From NCBI GenBank assembly GCA_013368315.1, contig JAACJM010000191.1, positions 62,001 through 126,000 of the forward strand: a stretch of 64,000 bases of DNA, read 5' to 3'. A program made the position numbers and the translations under genes. Each line of letters begins with the position of its first letter. Within the stretch, counting starts at the first letter, position 1. The DNA comes from Tetrapyrgos nigripes. Its lineage: Eukaryota > Basidiomycota > Agaricomycetes > Agaricales > Campanellaceae. The notes below the pieces were generated by a model, which made no database searches, was not told where the DNA came from, and saw only the letters and a program-made list of their open reading frames with translations. Shown here in pieces: positions 1 to 10,894 of this stretch.

Positions 1-1426
1 GTCTCCACTTACACGCCAAACATACCCTATAGTCTGGGACGTTTGGAGTTCTGGGGTACCGATCAACTGGGTAGCTTTTGGCCCTCACGGCCGTTACATT
101 GCCGACACAAAATTTAGAGTATATACTTCAAGGTCCAATGACATACTGGGAGAATATGACAGAAACCCAGTATCCCTACGGTGCGCATCGTTCGGCTACG
201 GTGGATCATGGGTCATTGTCGACCACTCAGGGAATGTTCGGAGTCACGGTCTGGTCGCTGGTGTATTGAAAAAAATAGCCGCTGGCAATGTGAGGGTGCG
301 TTTCTTGAATTATATCAATAAATCGATGATTTTTTTTGTGTTTCATAGAACATCCAGCTGAGCATAACCGAGGAAAAGCACTGCTATGTCGAGTACACCG
401 ACTGCAGCATCGACTTCACCTTACCTGAAGATTGGCATGTTCACGTTGCCAACGTCATTGGTGTATCATGTTAGTCCAAAAATGTTGTTTCTAGAGCCCC
501 TTCTCAATTCTAATCATTATTAACAGTGCTCGGACCTTTCAAACCTCTCGCTTTCTCTGGCTTTCCACTGTTGCATCGTATCGACCAATCTGAGGCCGAG
601 TTCTTCAGTGGTAAGCATCTGCCTTGTACAAGCAGTCATAGTTCATTCAGAACACAACAATGTCTCAGTCTCGTCCCAATTCTCCATGCACTGGACCTAC
701 AGATGTCCGAAGCTATACTCCATATACAAGATTTCTCCGTCAAGTCATAGTCAAGAGTACAGGTACCAAGCGTATTCGTTAGTGCCTATTCTTTCCTGAG
801 CTATAATGACCCTTTTCTGATCTGGATATAAACACTGACAGGAAGCGTATCGGGAACGAGCAGAAGCTCTGGCACGGGACGGCTCGACTCTGTAATCTAG
901 GAAACGATGGACTTGAGAACGCAGAACCATGCTCAAACTATAAATGCTCGCTATGTCAGATAATAAAAGATGGATATTCGACAAGGCGCGCTCAACCTAC
1001 GGCAATGTGAGTTCTTCGGTCTCTCCATCCGATACACCTGATTTTGACATCTCTCCACCTAGGTACGGAAGAGGCATTTATACCTCGAAAACGTCGACGA
1101 AGTCAGTCCCTTTATCTAGTGCACTTTTGTTCTGAACTCATACTATTCCCCAAATACAGGGCATCGGGTTATTGCAGCGGATCAGGCCTGAAAGCTGTCC
1201 TTCTCAACAATGTCGCCCTGGGCAACATCTTTGGAACTGATGAAGCATGCAAGTCAATAACTCCACCGATTGGATATGACTCTGTAATTCGTTTTCGTTA
1301 CGACTTCAGCTTGGAGAACTCATCATAAACTGCTGTTGACAGGTACAGTCAGTGAAGAAGTACGACATAACCTGCGTTTATGACGATGATGCGATACAAC
1401 CTGTGTATCTCATATTGTACGAGTGA
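1..1426 (+). CDS. PARP-type ADP-ribosyltransferase, 5' truncated by window edge (paralog 1)
   Basis: The coding path enters the window in frame 2 and is read through exons about 1-295, 349-460, 527-610, 669-762, 842-1006, 1063-1101, 1160-1283 and 1343-1426. The first exon carries a repeat-like module (VWDVW, INWVAFGPHGRYI, CASFGYGGSWVIV). The rest forms a PARP catalytic fold: KLWHGTAR supplies the NAD-binding His, then a Cys cluster (CSNYKCSLC), then YGRGIYTSKTSTKASGYC with the conserved Tyr, and a C-terminal strand YDITCVYDDDAIQPVYLILY. Where PARP1-type enzymes have the polymerase Glu (E-x-x-V-Y) this copy has Ile. The triad is therefore H-Y-I, as in known mono-ADP-ribosyltransferases or inactive members. 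The same-strand neighbour at 1862 is its closest relative. The N-terminus lies outside the window. Confidence 0.8.
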
Positions 1427-1861
1427 CTACGACTTCCCACCAGTGCTGGCCAACTGAAGGTACACTATGAGGTTATTTTAGAGAACCGTTTTAGAGAACA
1501 ACACGGCCCTTAAACCTCAGCAAGCTGAGTCGTAAGAAACAAATGTTATAAGAGAAGGGCAGGAGAGGGGAGATGAATGCGAAACGATCTATTTACACTG
1601 TAGCAAAGCAATTGGAGCATACTCTAATAGCACTTTCTTGTTTAAGTACTCTCATCATCCATGCAGTACATAGTACATCCTCAGGCCTCAGGCCTCAGCG
1701 CTCAGCTCTTCTACCATCAGACCCTTGCCATAACTGGACAGGCCATGTTTGCAAGTGACGCGAGAAACTCGTCTTTCGTGTTTTGATTCCGACCCCCACT
1801 TCCATTCCATCACCTGCTCAAACTTCTTTTTGGCTACGCACTATCATCAACCCACGGCTAA
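1427..1861. other. Intergenic spacer between the PARP paralogs
   Basis: No coding stretch is supported here. The last 60 bases before the ATG at 1862 are C/T-rich, as is common just upstream of fungal start codons, so the promoter of the second PARP gene probably lies here. Confidence 0.4.
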
Positions 1862-4495
1862 ATGTTGTTCGCTTTCGGTCCTACTGACGGGATGTTCTAT
1901 GTCGCCCATGGAGGCAAAAACTACTGGTCCGTTCGTTGTTCTTTCAACCGGGATGGGCGGACGTGCTGAGGAACAGGCGATGCACAGGCAGAATCTCCCG
2001 GACTCTCTCGCCGACATATTTAATAAAGATAATCCTATCCTGGAGACGATTTCGTTTGGCGAAGGTGTTTATTTCTATCGCGAGGCACCCCGAGTTGGAC
2101 ATCACAATGGAAAATTTGCAAAGAGTGCGAGAGTCTATCCTGAAACGCCGTACCATCACTGACATTTCTCATCAGTGTCCACTGCCACGTCGGACGAGTA
2201 CCCGGGCGTTTGGAAAGTATTCAAATCCAATGAACGAGTAAATTGGATCGCTTTCGGCGAAGACGGGAACTACCTCGTCGACACGGATAAGAACATCCAG
2301 TGCAATGGTCCCCTTTTGCGAGACTATAACAACCGTGGCGGCGTCGTGCCTCTCAGATGCGCTTCCTTTGGTTTCGATGGGGCTTGGGTTGTGGTGGAGG
2401 ACGATGGACATATAAGATCTCATAGTCTGAATGGGAGGATTAAAGCGGTGTTGAAGAAAAAGCCCGTTAGAGTGCGTTATGAAGTCCTGCCATCTTTTTT
2501 CTCATCCTGATATATTTTAGAACGTGCAATTGAGCACGTATTCTGATATATCGTATTTCGTCGAGTATGTTGACGGGGAAATACAGTGGTCGCTTCCTGT
2601 CTCCTGGCGCAAGAGAGCTGACGAAATCCGAGAAATGCGTAAGGGAATATAACCGACGCCGTAATCTCATTGACTTTTGTCATCGTCAGCCGTTCGTGTG
2701 GATGAACCCTCAGTTCCAAGCTGTGTGTGTGATGTTTCCGCTGAAAGAGCTGCTCATTAAGAATGTCATAGCCAAGGACGTTTCTCAAAAAACCATCTTT
2801 GCTTTCGGCCACAAGCTAGATCAGTTTTGCATTTCCCGTGACGGTGGGGCATTCTGGTAGCTAATTTCCAGCGTTAAGCTGTCGTCTTGAGCCTAATCAC
2901 TGTCTCTAGGAGAGGAATAGATGATCAACAAATTGTACAGAAACTAAGCCAACCTGGAACAATGTCAGCATTTTCTCTTGGGGAACAAGGTTCATGCTTC
3001 TGGAGGAAAGGTTCTTCAACGTGGTGTACGTTCTCTCTTTTTTTCACCAATTCTTAACCTTTCCACTGATCTTGTTTCTCCCGTGCTCTAGTGTCTCCTC
3101 CAACAGAAATGGCATATCCCAAGGTTTGGGACCTCTGGCTGAGTACTGAGGCCATAAACTGGGTCGCGTTCGGTCCCCAAGGCTACTACATCGTTGACAC
3201 AGACAAACGCTTATACGCTTCAAGGTCCCGCGACTTGTTGAGGAATCATAGGAACGGCTACCAAATTCCTCTGCGATGCGCGTCCTTCGGGTATGGTGGA
3301 GCATGGGTGGTGGTCGAAGATGATGGTACTGTGAGGAGCTATGATTTACATCCTAAGGTGTTGAAAGCAGTTTCCGTCAAAAACATCCGGGTAGGTTGCG
3401 TGTCGCTCTGGTTAGCCCACTAACGGTGCTAACTAAATGCGAGGCAGACTGTACAGCTTAGCTTGACTCACAAGAGTGCATTTTATATCGAGTCTATGGA
3501 TGGAATGACATCGCACACGCTCCCGGAGGATTGGAAAGGGGCAGTAAGAAATATTTTGGGAAACCGTGAGTTTGTAGCTTTTTGATTAGTACCTGAACCA
3601 CCTTTACTCCCAAATTCCACAGGATTGCGGCTTATTTATCGTGTCCCGAGAACAGTGCAGATTTCAACAGTGGTGAGTATGCTTACGATGTTGTTCGGGC
3701 TATCTGCTGACGAAGCTAAACAGTCTCATACCAATTTTCGACTTCGTGGAGGCACACACAGCGTAAGCTTCCGACAGTTCGATACATTTACAGGATTTCT
3801 CCGGCAACCTCGACACTAGAGAATAATTACCAGACTTACTTGTCAGTGTTTTACGCTTCTGCCCCAAGCTATCATGCCTCACTTACTCCGAACAGGAAAC
3901 GCGTTGAGAATGAACAAAAATTATGGCACGGTACAACTCGACATTGCACACTCGGAGACAATGGACGTGAATTGCATTTGTGCTCACACAAACAGTGTTC
4001 GCTGTGTCAGATCATTCGTACAGGATACAAGAAACGATTTGCGCTAGAGATGGGAATGTTAGTTTTATTCATTTTTCCTCTCCCTGGACATAAAATGAAA
4101 TCTCTCTAGGTTCGGCAAGGGGATCTACACGTCCACAACTTCTTCCAAGTGAGATGTTTCAGGCAACATGACCTGGCACCAGTGTCTTAAATATTTCTAA
4201 CAGGGCAGCATTATACTCGAGGAACGTCCAAGTATCCAAGTACAATGCAATCTTACTGAATCACGTCGCTGTGGGCAGGATGTTCAAAACCAACAAGGCG
4301 GATAATGGAATGACAAGACCTCCGAAAGGTCACGATTCTGTGAGTTTCCTGCGGTGGAGAAAGTTACCTATATTAAGTGTCATTCTTTAGGTGTGTGGAC
4401 TTCCAGGTACGGAGCTCAAGTACGACGAGACCTGCGTCTACAACGATGACGCTATAAGACCAGTGTACCTCGTCCTCTATGATGCGGAACTCTGA
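1862..4495 (+). CDS. PARP-type ADP-ribosyltransferase with duplicated N-terminal modules (paralog 2)
   Basis: Read from ATG 1862 (MLFAFGPTDGMFYVAHGG). Exons are about 1862-1926, 1988-2124, 2176-2471, 2521-2638, 2690-2857, 2910-3025, 3092-3390, 3448-3565, then short exons to the stop at 4493-4495. The N-terminal half holds two copies of the same unit. Each has an FAFG...W segment, a VW-x(7)-NW-I/V-AFG...CASFG-x-GAWVVVEDDG segment, and a VQLS...W tail. The C-terminal half is the PARP domain: KLWHGTTR, CSHKQCSLC, FGKGIYTSTTSSKAALY and YDETCVYNDDAIRPVYLVLY, giving an intact H-Y-E triad. ADP-ribosyl transfer from NAD is inferred from the family. The linker exon before the PARP domain (about 3566-3680) only stays in frame if an unusual acceptor near 3660 is used. 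Two adjacent genes rather than one is a possible alternative. Confidence 0.75.
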
Positions 4496-4789
4496 TACCG
4501 TGAAGTGAAAGAACTTAACAAATAATGTATGCTATATGTACGTTCTAGTCTCTAGACAAGAGATGTATGTACTCCCCTCGGACTCTAAGCAGCAAAGTCG
4601 CGTTCAGCACTGATATTTTGTATAATTGAAAGATGACTTATGAATATCAGCGCGCATACAGCATACATGCATAGTCTGTAAAAAGAAGCACCAAAACTAG
4701 AGAACGCGTAAACTAAAAGAGACGTTAGGCCCAGTGACGCGTCGAGCACGTGTCTCATTTCTCACTTGTTCAGGTTCTAACTTCTCAAT

Positions 4790-6486
4790 CCTTGACGTCG
4801 CTGCCACCAGCTCTAACCTTCACTTTGCACAATATCGAGCACAGTATTGTGCACCAGATGCAAAGCAACTCTTCATGTCGCCAGTGACCCCCCGCCGACC
4901 TTCAACAGACGAGAGCGCATACGAGCCATCGACGGAGCCCTGTCATCCACAGAAGCAAATGAAATTCGGCAGTCTCTAGAACTCTACGAAAACGATCTGC
5001 TACAATACGACGAGGAGATAGCCCACACCCGTGCTTTGCTGACAGAGTTGAAAGAAAAGCGGTCTGTGCTGCAGGAGCACATCCAGGAGCATCGTGGTCT
5101 ACTAGCTGCAATCCGCAAGCTGCCAATGGAGGTTTTGACAGAGGTTCTTGCTGCGTACTGTGGAGATTATTGTCTGGAGATTTCTGATTCATTGCAAGGC
5201 CGTGCTGCCGCATACGTTGATGCTTTCACGTATGCTCGTCTTGGAAGAATGTCACTATGTCTTCCGCACCCCTGTGGACTGGGTCAGGCTCTGCATGCGG
5301 CTCTTGCTAGGAGAGCGTTCACGTTGGCGCCGTGTCATATTCAACTCATGTAAATTCAAGCTGCCGGACATGACGACCTCTTACGACTCTCTCGAAGAGC
5401 TTGTGCTCGGGGAAGCATTACCTGACAGATCGACACTTCACTCATACGCACTATCCCTTTACGAGCAGCTTGCCTCAGAAAATGAGGCTCCCAAATTACG
5501 CCATGTGGTGTCACCAACCACCAACCGTCCTTTAGATTTGCCCAATTAACATCGTTCACTTTGACAACCCGATCACACAATACCTGGAGACAAATTTACC
5601 AAATATTACGCCAATCTCCTCGTTTGGAGCAGCTGGCAGTTGAAATCAACCGCGACCCGACTTACGGACTTCCAGCTGTCGACCCCATAACCTGTTTGAG
5701 CCCTTCATTGAAAACCTTTTCCATCACGAGTCTCCATTCGCCGAGTTGGTCCACTGCAATCTTCGTTGCCCTCAACTTTCCTTCCATCACCATTCTCAAA
5801 CTCAGTCTGGACTCTTTGCTGGAGCACAGACCAAGAGCGGACTCATTGGCTTCTTGCTTTTGGAACCATGCTCCTGCGATCAGGTTGTCGACTAGAGTCT
5901 CTCGAACTAGTCTCTAACGACCTATTCGATACAGAGGCATTATTGCGGATCTTACCGTGGCTGCCCACACTCACCGACCTATCCCTTGAGATGGGCTGTG
6001 CAGCAATAACGACCCAGTTTTTCACGCAACTGACGTGGCAGTCATCCAATCACAATTCTGCTTCCACTCCCACTCCGGGCTCTAACGAGACGACCTTCCT
6101 GCCACGCCTTGAAAATCTGCACATCGAAATCACTGACATCTACTTCCGAGGAACGACTGCTCTCCCCAACCCAGATGCTATTGTCCCTATGATTGAATTC
6201 AGACAAGCCATTCTTCACATCTCCGATACTTATTACTGAGATCCAAAATGATGACAATGCCAATGGTGACTCCGGTTTACCTGTCACTATTTCTACAGAC
6301 ACGCATGTCTTCACCCATCTCCTAACTCATTTTGGACTTTACGCTCCAGCAAGATTGAGCTCGGAATTGGAACGGACGTGGGCCCAGCGGTTACACTTTC
6401 TAATGGAAACCAGACTTGGGGATTATAGGAAGGAGTCTCCGACTAGGAGAAGGCTGACGCATACGTTAAATTTGGGAGAGATGTGA
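4790..6486 (+). pseudogene. F-box/LRR-like protein gene with several frame breaks
   Basis: The start resembles Agaricomycete F-box proteins: a CTRCKA-type N-terminus, a coiled coil (about 4960-5110) and an F-box-like LPMEVLTEVLAAYC. LRR-like text follows (LTDLSLEMGCAAI, RLESLELVSNDLF, FLPRLENLHIEITDI). The coding text jumps between all three frames, near 5250, 5540, 5815 and 6190. No GT-AG pair of normal size fits at least the 5540 break, and no in-frame ATG is visible at the start. F-box proteins act as substrate adaptors of SCF ubiquitin ligases; this copy looks unable to make one. Frame breaks caused by sequencing errors cannot be excluded. Confidence 0.6.
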
Positions 6487-6667
6487 ATGCGGGGCGGATT
6501 TATGTCTCGACTTCTTTCTTACCTTGCAAATATATTGATATGTTGCTCAATCATGAACACTCTGTAATGTTTGCAAATTTTTTCATATTTGAATGATAGT
6601 AAAAAGAGGAAGACAAGTACAGCGAGAAAGTAATCGAGAGTGCGATAAGGGCACTACAGTAAGCAGA

Positions 6668-7342
6668 CTAGTCATCCGACTCGACATAAACCCTCCTCAA
6701 CTCGCAAACCTCACCAGGTTCGTCACATTCCGGACATTGATGAGTATACTTCAGTGCCGCAACTGCACAAGAAGCGCAGAACAAATGCCCACAAGCCGTT
6801 GTACAAACCGTCTTTGGGTCCTTTTCTAAACACATGGGACATGTGAAATGGTAAGCAGCATCGTCGTCGTCTTCCTCGGAATCATCAGTATCAGAGTCAC
6901 CACCGAATTGATAAGGTGGGTCTTGAAGGTAGGATGGTAGTTCATGGTCATACCAATCAGCGTCATCCCAAGCTTCACCGAATCCTGCTTCGAGCTCCCG
7001 AAGCCGTTCCTTCTTCCAAGAGAGATCTACACCTTCGGAGATGTAGGCTTCACGAATGCTGTCCTCTTCCTCCTCGTTCACGTTGGATACCGAAGAGCCA
7101 CAGTGAGCTGGAGCACAGTCCCAGTGGACCTGGAGGTCAACGCCACTGGAAAAATCCTCGTCACAGTCAATGCAGTAGAAGTGATTCTCCTCGATGACTT
7201 TGTGGTTACGGACCATATGGTTGTTCATGAAACGAAGAGTGCAAATGGAGCATTCGGGATGATTACTGGAGTTTTTAATGTGCTGCTCCCTAAAGTAATC
7301 AGAATCGAAGTAGCGGTCGCAGGGAGCACAGTAGGAGGACAT
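6668..7342 (-). CDS. C2H2-like and RING-finger protein, probable E3 ubiquitin ligase
   Basis: A single-exon 224-residue ORF with ATG at 7340-7342. The N-terminal third holds zinc-finger-like Cys/His pairs (CAPC, CSIC...H, CIDC...H). The middle is acidic (EEEED, DTDDSEEDDDD). Near the C-terminus is a C3HC4 RING: CPMC, then CGHLFCASC, then CPEC. RING domains of this type recruit E2 ubiquitin-conjugating enzymes, so E3 activity is inferred from the family; the substrate is unknown. The frame is intact, in contrast to the neighbouring F-box remnant. No signal peptide or membrane segment is seen. Confidence 0.75.
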   Translation of the reverse strand: MSSYCAPCDRYFDSDYFREQHIKNSSNHPECSICTLRFMNNHMVRNHKVIEENHFYCIDCDEDFSSGVDLQVHWDCAPAHCGSSVSNVNEEEEDSIREAYISEGVDLSWKKERLRELEAGFGEAWDDADWYDHELPSYLQDPPYQFGGDSDTDDSEEDDDDAAYHFTCPMCLEKDPKTVCTTACGHLFCASCAVAALKYTHQCPECDEPGEVCELRRVYVESDD

Positions 7343-8410
7343 CTTTGGGGATAGATCGGGTGGATGGAGAAAAGATGTCGTATGGAAGATGAGTGAGGAG
7401 TATGAGTGATGTTGGTAGTGGAAGTGGGTAGAGTTTACTTGGAGCTCGGAGAAAGCTGCTGAGCTGATTTAGTGGGTGGTGGTGGGTAGAAGTCAAGAGT
7501 GACTGAGGACTGAGACCTATGGGAGGCATACTTTTATGCATCCTGAATGAGACTGTCTCTCTTGCTCGAGACACCCCTATAACTGCAAGATGTCTAGGAG
7601 CGTGTTTAGGGGCAAAAAAGAATGACCTGCGAAACTGGACCAGGGAAAGGGCGGAGAAGCTGAATAGCACAGATATGAGTATCAATAGTATGTTAATCTA
7701 TGAAGCGACTCACTGAGCGACCACCAAAAATGCCAGCGATTTCCTCTCATCGACAGAAACTGACCGAGCTACGATGGGGGCTTGTCTCCTACTTGATTTT
7801 CTTGCTACCCGCCATAATATGTCCTAGGGGTGCTATGTCGGTGCTGGCGTATTTTGAGTGAAGATACTGGTACTGTTGGAAGTAAAGAACAAAGCATGTA
7901 CAGCACTGTGAGCGCGAGGAGATGACTTGTCCAGAGGACCAACATCTCAGCGTCTCCCAAACCTTCTTAACCGGACGAGAGCTGCCTCTAGAAAAGCTTG
8001 ACTCCTTTGACTGTGTACTGTCAACCATGCTTTCAAGCCAGAACTCGCAGACTTCGGAGAGGAGGAAGGACTTCAAATTTGTCAACGACACGCATGTTCG
8101 AAACAAGTTCGAAACTCGAAATTCCTGTTTTGGTAACTCTTGAACCAAGTCCATTCTCGTCTGTTCCACGCTTGTGCATGACAATGGCATCCACAGACTC
8201 GATTAGCTTGATTCTCTACACCCGGTCCTCACATTGCTGATAAAAGTCTCGTACCGTTAGCTCAAAAGGCAAGGCACCTATGTTGCAGGAGGAGGAGGAA
8301 CGGCAAACGTTCTTGCTTTCAAATAATCAGACAATGGGACGGTGAGCATGGTACCCATTCGCATTGTCGCACACTCATTGGTTGGTCTGGCATGCTGATT
8401 AGAAATGCCA
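7343..8410. other. Intergenic region, nothing recognised
   Basis: Short ORFs occur on both strands but none shows a recognisable domain, a splice-consistent continuation or a likely start context. The left part should hold the promoter of the RING gene. Confidence 0.35.
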
Positions 8411-8416
8411 GATACG

Positions 8417-8948
8417 ATTGCAACTAGAGGCAGAGGTTCCCACCGACTTCAAGGTCCACACTCCTTACACCCATCCTTTCGTCAAACCTCCCTCGGTCCA
8501 GCCTGATTTGATTGCGGCTACGTCAATGGCGTAGACGGAGTGGAGGCAGTAGCGTCTATCGTAAAAGGCATGACGTTCTCGTTGCTCGAACTGACTTCGG
8601 AAGATGCTTTGGCGAAAGCGAGGCCGTATGCACAGGCAGTTGGAATTCCCAACGAGCATCTAAGGGCTTTTCGACTTTGTATTTGTGTGTGGTCAAGGGG
8701 GATGGAGTGACGGTCAGAACGAGATTGTTTGATGGAACGTTGGAGGATCCTGCTACTGGTTCGGCTGCGTCTACTTTGAGTGGGTATTTGGCGAAGAAGA
8801 GTGAAAGTACCAGGTTGTTCAAGGAGTCGAGATGGGTCGTAAGAGCGAAATTGGGGTCTATGTCTCTGTTGGAGATGATGGAGAGGTGGAGAAAATCGAG
8901 TTGACGGGCAGTGCAGTTGGCGTCATGAATGGCACCTTGGGGATTTAG
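8417..8948 (+). pseudogene. Truncated PhzF-family pseudogene
   Basis: The text matches the C-terminal two thirds of the intact PhzF gene just downstream. Matching pieces are DFKVHTPYTHPF, YVNGVDGVEAVASIVKGMTF, LELTSEDALAKARPYAQAV and EDPATGSAAS. The N-terminal part with the catalytic Glu region is missing. Small deletions shift the frame, for example before YVNGVDG and in the loop after the NEHL segment. It ends with an in-frame TAG at 8946-8948, matching the end of the functional copy. This is best explained as a decayed tandem duplicate. Confidence 0.75.
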
Positions 8949-9255
8949 AAAGGAAAGGTGAGTTGAGTTGTCGTCCATTGCATACTAAATGCTGATAATG
9001 AAACCCTAGACTGTTGGGAATTCAGGTTTTAGATTCAACCCCTGTCATTTCTTATCTCCTCGCTCAACTTGAAGTGTTTGTAAAGCATGTGTGGAATACG
9101 GACTAACAGAAACTCTCAAACCAATTTCTACGAAGAGAATCTCATCGAAATACCCTGTGACCCTCGTTGTGATATACCAGGAAATATATTATATGACTCG
9201 ACCCTACCCGGAGTACCAACTTCGCCTCAATCTGATTAATCTTTCACCCCTCACC
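8949..9255. other. Promoter interval of the PhzF gene
   Basis: No coding content is supported. An in-frame ATG exists at 9193, but the ATG at 9256 has the better context (CACCATGTCC) and starts where family similarity begins. Confidence 0.35.
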
Positions 9256-10170
9256 ATGTCCTTCAAGCTCCCTTTCGTACACATCGACGTGTTCACCAAC
9301 ACTCCTTACCTCGGGAACCCACTGGCAATCGTCTCCGTACCTTCTTCTTTGTCTCTCTCTCAGGAGCAAAAACAAGCAATCGCTCGCGAATTTAATCTCC
9401 TCGAGACCGTATTTTCGCACGAGCCCATACAGCCCTCCGATTCGGACAATAGCCCGATCTTCCCTATCGACATCTTTTCCACGACGGATGAGCTTCCATT
9501 CGCTGGTCATCCCACCATAGGCACAGGATGGTACTTGCTTCATGAACACCCGGACAGGCAGAGTATTACGCTGCGCACTAAAGCAGGGGATGTCCCTGTC
9601 GTACGTGATTCCAACGGTGTCAAGCTGCAGGTCCCTATCGATTTCAAAGTCCACGCTCCATATACTCATCCTTTCGCCAAATCTTTTTCAGCGCAACCCG
9701 ATTTGACTGCAGCAGACTATGTCAATGGTGTAGATGGACCAGAAGCGGTAGCGTCTATCGTCAAAGGCATGACGTTTATGCTCCTCCAATTGACTTCAGA
9801 GGATGCGTTGGCGAGAGTGAAGCCTTATGCTCAGCCAGTTACGATCCCAAACGCACACCTCGGCGAATGGAAGGGGTTTTCCTCTTTATATCAGTTTGTG
9901 GTTATGGAAGATGGAGTGACGGTTAGAACGAGACGATTGGAAGGCGCGATAGAGGATCCTGCTTGTGGCTCGGGTGCGTGTGCACTGTGTGGGTATTTGG
10001 CGAAGAAGAAGGGGCCAGGAGAGTGGAAGTATCGGGTTGTACAGGGCGTGGAGATGGGCAGAAGGAGTGAGATTGGAGTATATGTCTTCGTGGGCGATGA
10101 TGGAGAAGTGAAGAAGGTTGAACTGGCAGGGAGTGCGATAGCGGTCATGAATGGCCTTTTGAAGATTTAG
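9256..10170 (+). CDS. PhzF-family isomerase/epimerase-like protein
   Basis: A single-exon ORF of about 304 residues from ATG 9256. It shows the two-lobed PhzF pattern: VDVFTNTPYLGNPLAIV-like start (HIDVFTNTPYLGNPLAIV), REFNLLETVF with the Glu used as catalytic base in the family, DELPFAGHPTIGTG, and EDPACGSGACALCGYL in the second lobe. Family members isomerise or epimerise small metabolites; PhzF itself acts in phenazine synthesis. The fungal substrate cannot be told from sequence. A dead tandem copy lies upstream at 8417-8948. The length fits the family and the frame is intact. Confidence 0.85.
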   Translation: MSFKLPFVHIDVFTNTPYLGNPLAIVSVPSSLSLSQEQKQAIAREFNLLETVFSHEPIQPSDSDNSPIFPIDIFSTTDELPFAGHPTIGTGWYLLHEHPDRQSITLRTKAGDVPVVRDSNGVKLQVPIDFKVHAPYTHPFAKSFSAQPDLTAADYVNGVDGPEAVASIVKGMTFMLLQLTSEDALARVKPYAQPVTIPNAHLGEWKGFSSLYQFVVMEDGVTVRTRRLEGAIEDPACGSGACALCGYLAKKKGPGEWKYRVVQGVEMGRRSEIGVYVFVGDDGEVKKVELAGSAIAVMNGLLKI

Positions 10171-10894
10171 GGTGGAAGGTAAGCTGCCATTTATGTCTTT
10201 CTGCAAGTTTTTGGCTGATAACTTCATGCCAATTTTTGTGGACAGGCCGTACCAGTTTAATAATGTTCTCATTATGCGTCAGCTCTAAACAGACAGCCTC
10301 ATACTCTTGGAATACAATGAGAACTTGCTTTGCTTTCTCCTGATTGCGCTGACATTTGGGAGATGTCCGAGAAGCTACATAGAGTGAATCATCATCATCA
10401 AATTTCTCTGATTCGTCTAGGACTGCATCTCCTGCGGAAAGGATTACTACCGGACATCATATCCAGGTTCTGTTGATGTTAGTGATGATCAAGGACTTGT
10501 CTTCTTCTGCGTTTAGATAATCCTCAACCTACTCAAACGCTGTTGTCTGAGGTTCTTCGTCAAGGTGAAAAACGCAGCATTGGGAGATGAGTAATTCTAT
10601 GGTTTCCATTTATGTACCAGACGATCACAATTCACCCAGCAACTTCAAGTGAAAGATCAACTGTCTATACTTGCTTTATCGTCAAAGCAGTGTTCTGCAT
10701 CTCACTGTGGACATAATGCATATACAAATCTCTCGGCGATAGCAGAAACATCAGTTCTGACTGCAATTCCAGAGGCATATAGTATTGACCGCTCCGAGTT
10801 CTATATCTTAGATCGCTTCAAGTGACTCTGTAGCTCTCCCAACATCTACCCTCCTCTTTTTCCTACAGCACACCGACATAATAAAACTGCAGAT
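10171..10894. other. Intergenic region, nothing recognised
   Basis: No coding similarity or repeat was recognised. The last ~100 bases are pyrimidine-rich (CTCCTCTTTTTCCTACAG), compatible with a promoter or with an intron acceptor of an unseen first exon of the next gene. Confidence 0.3.
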
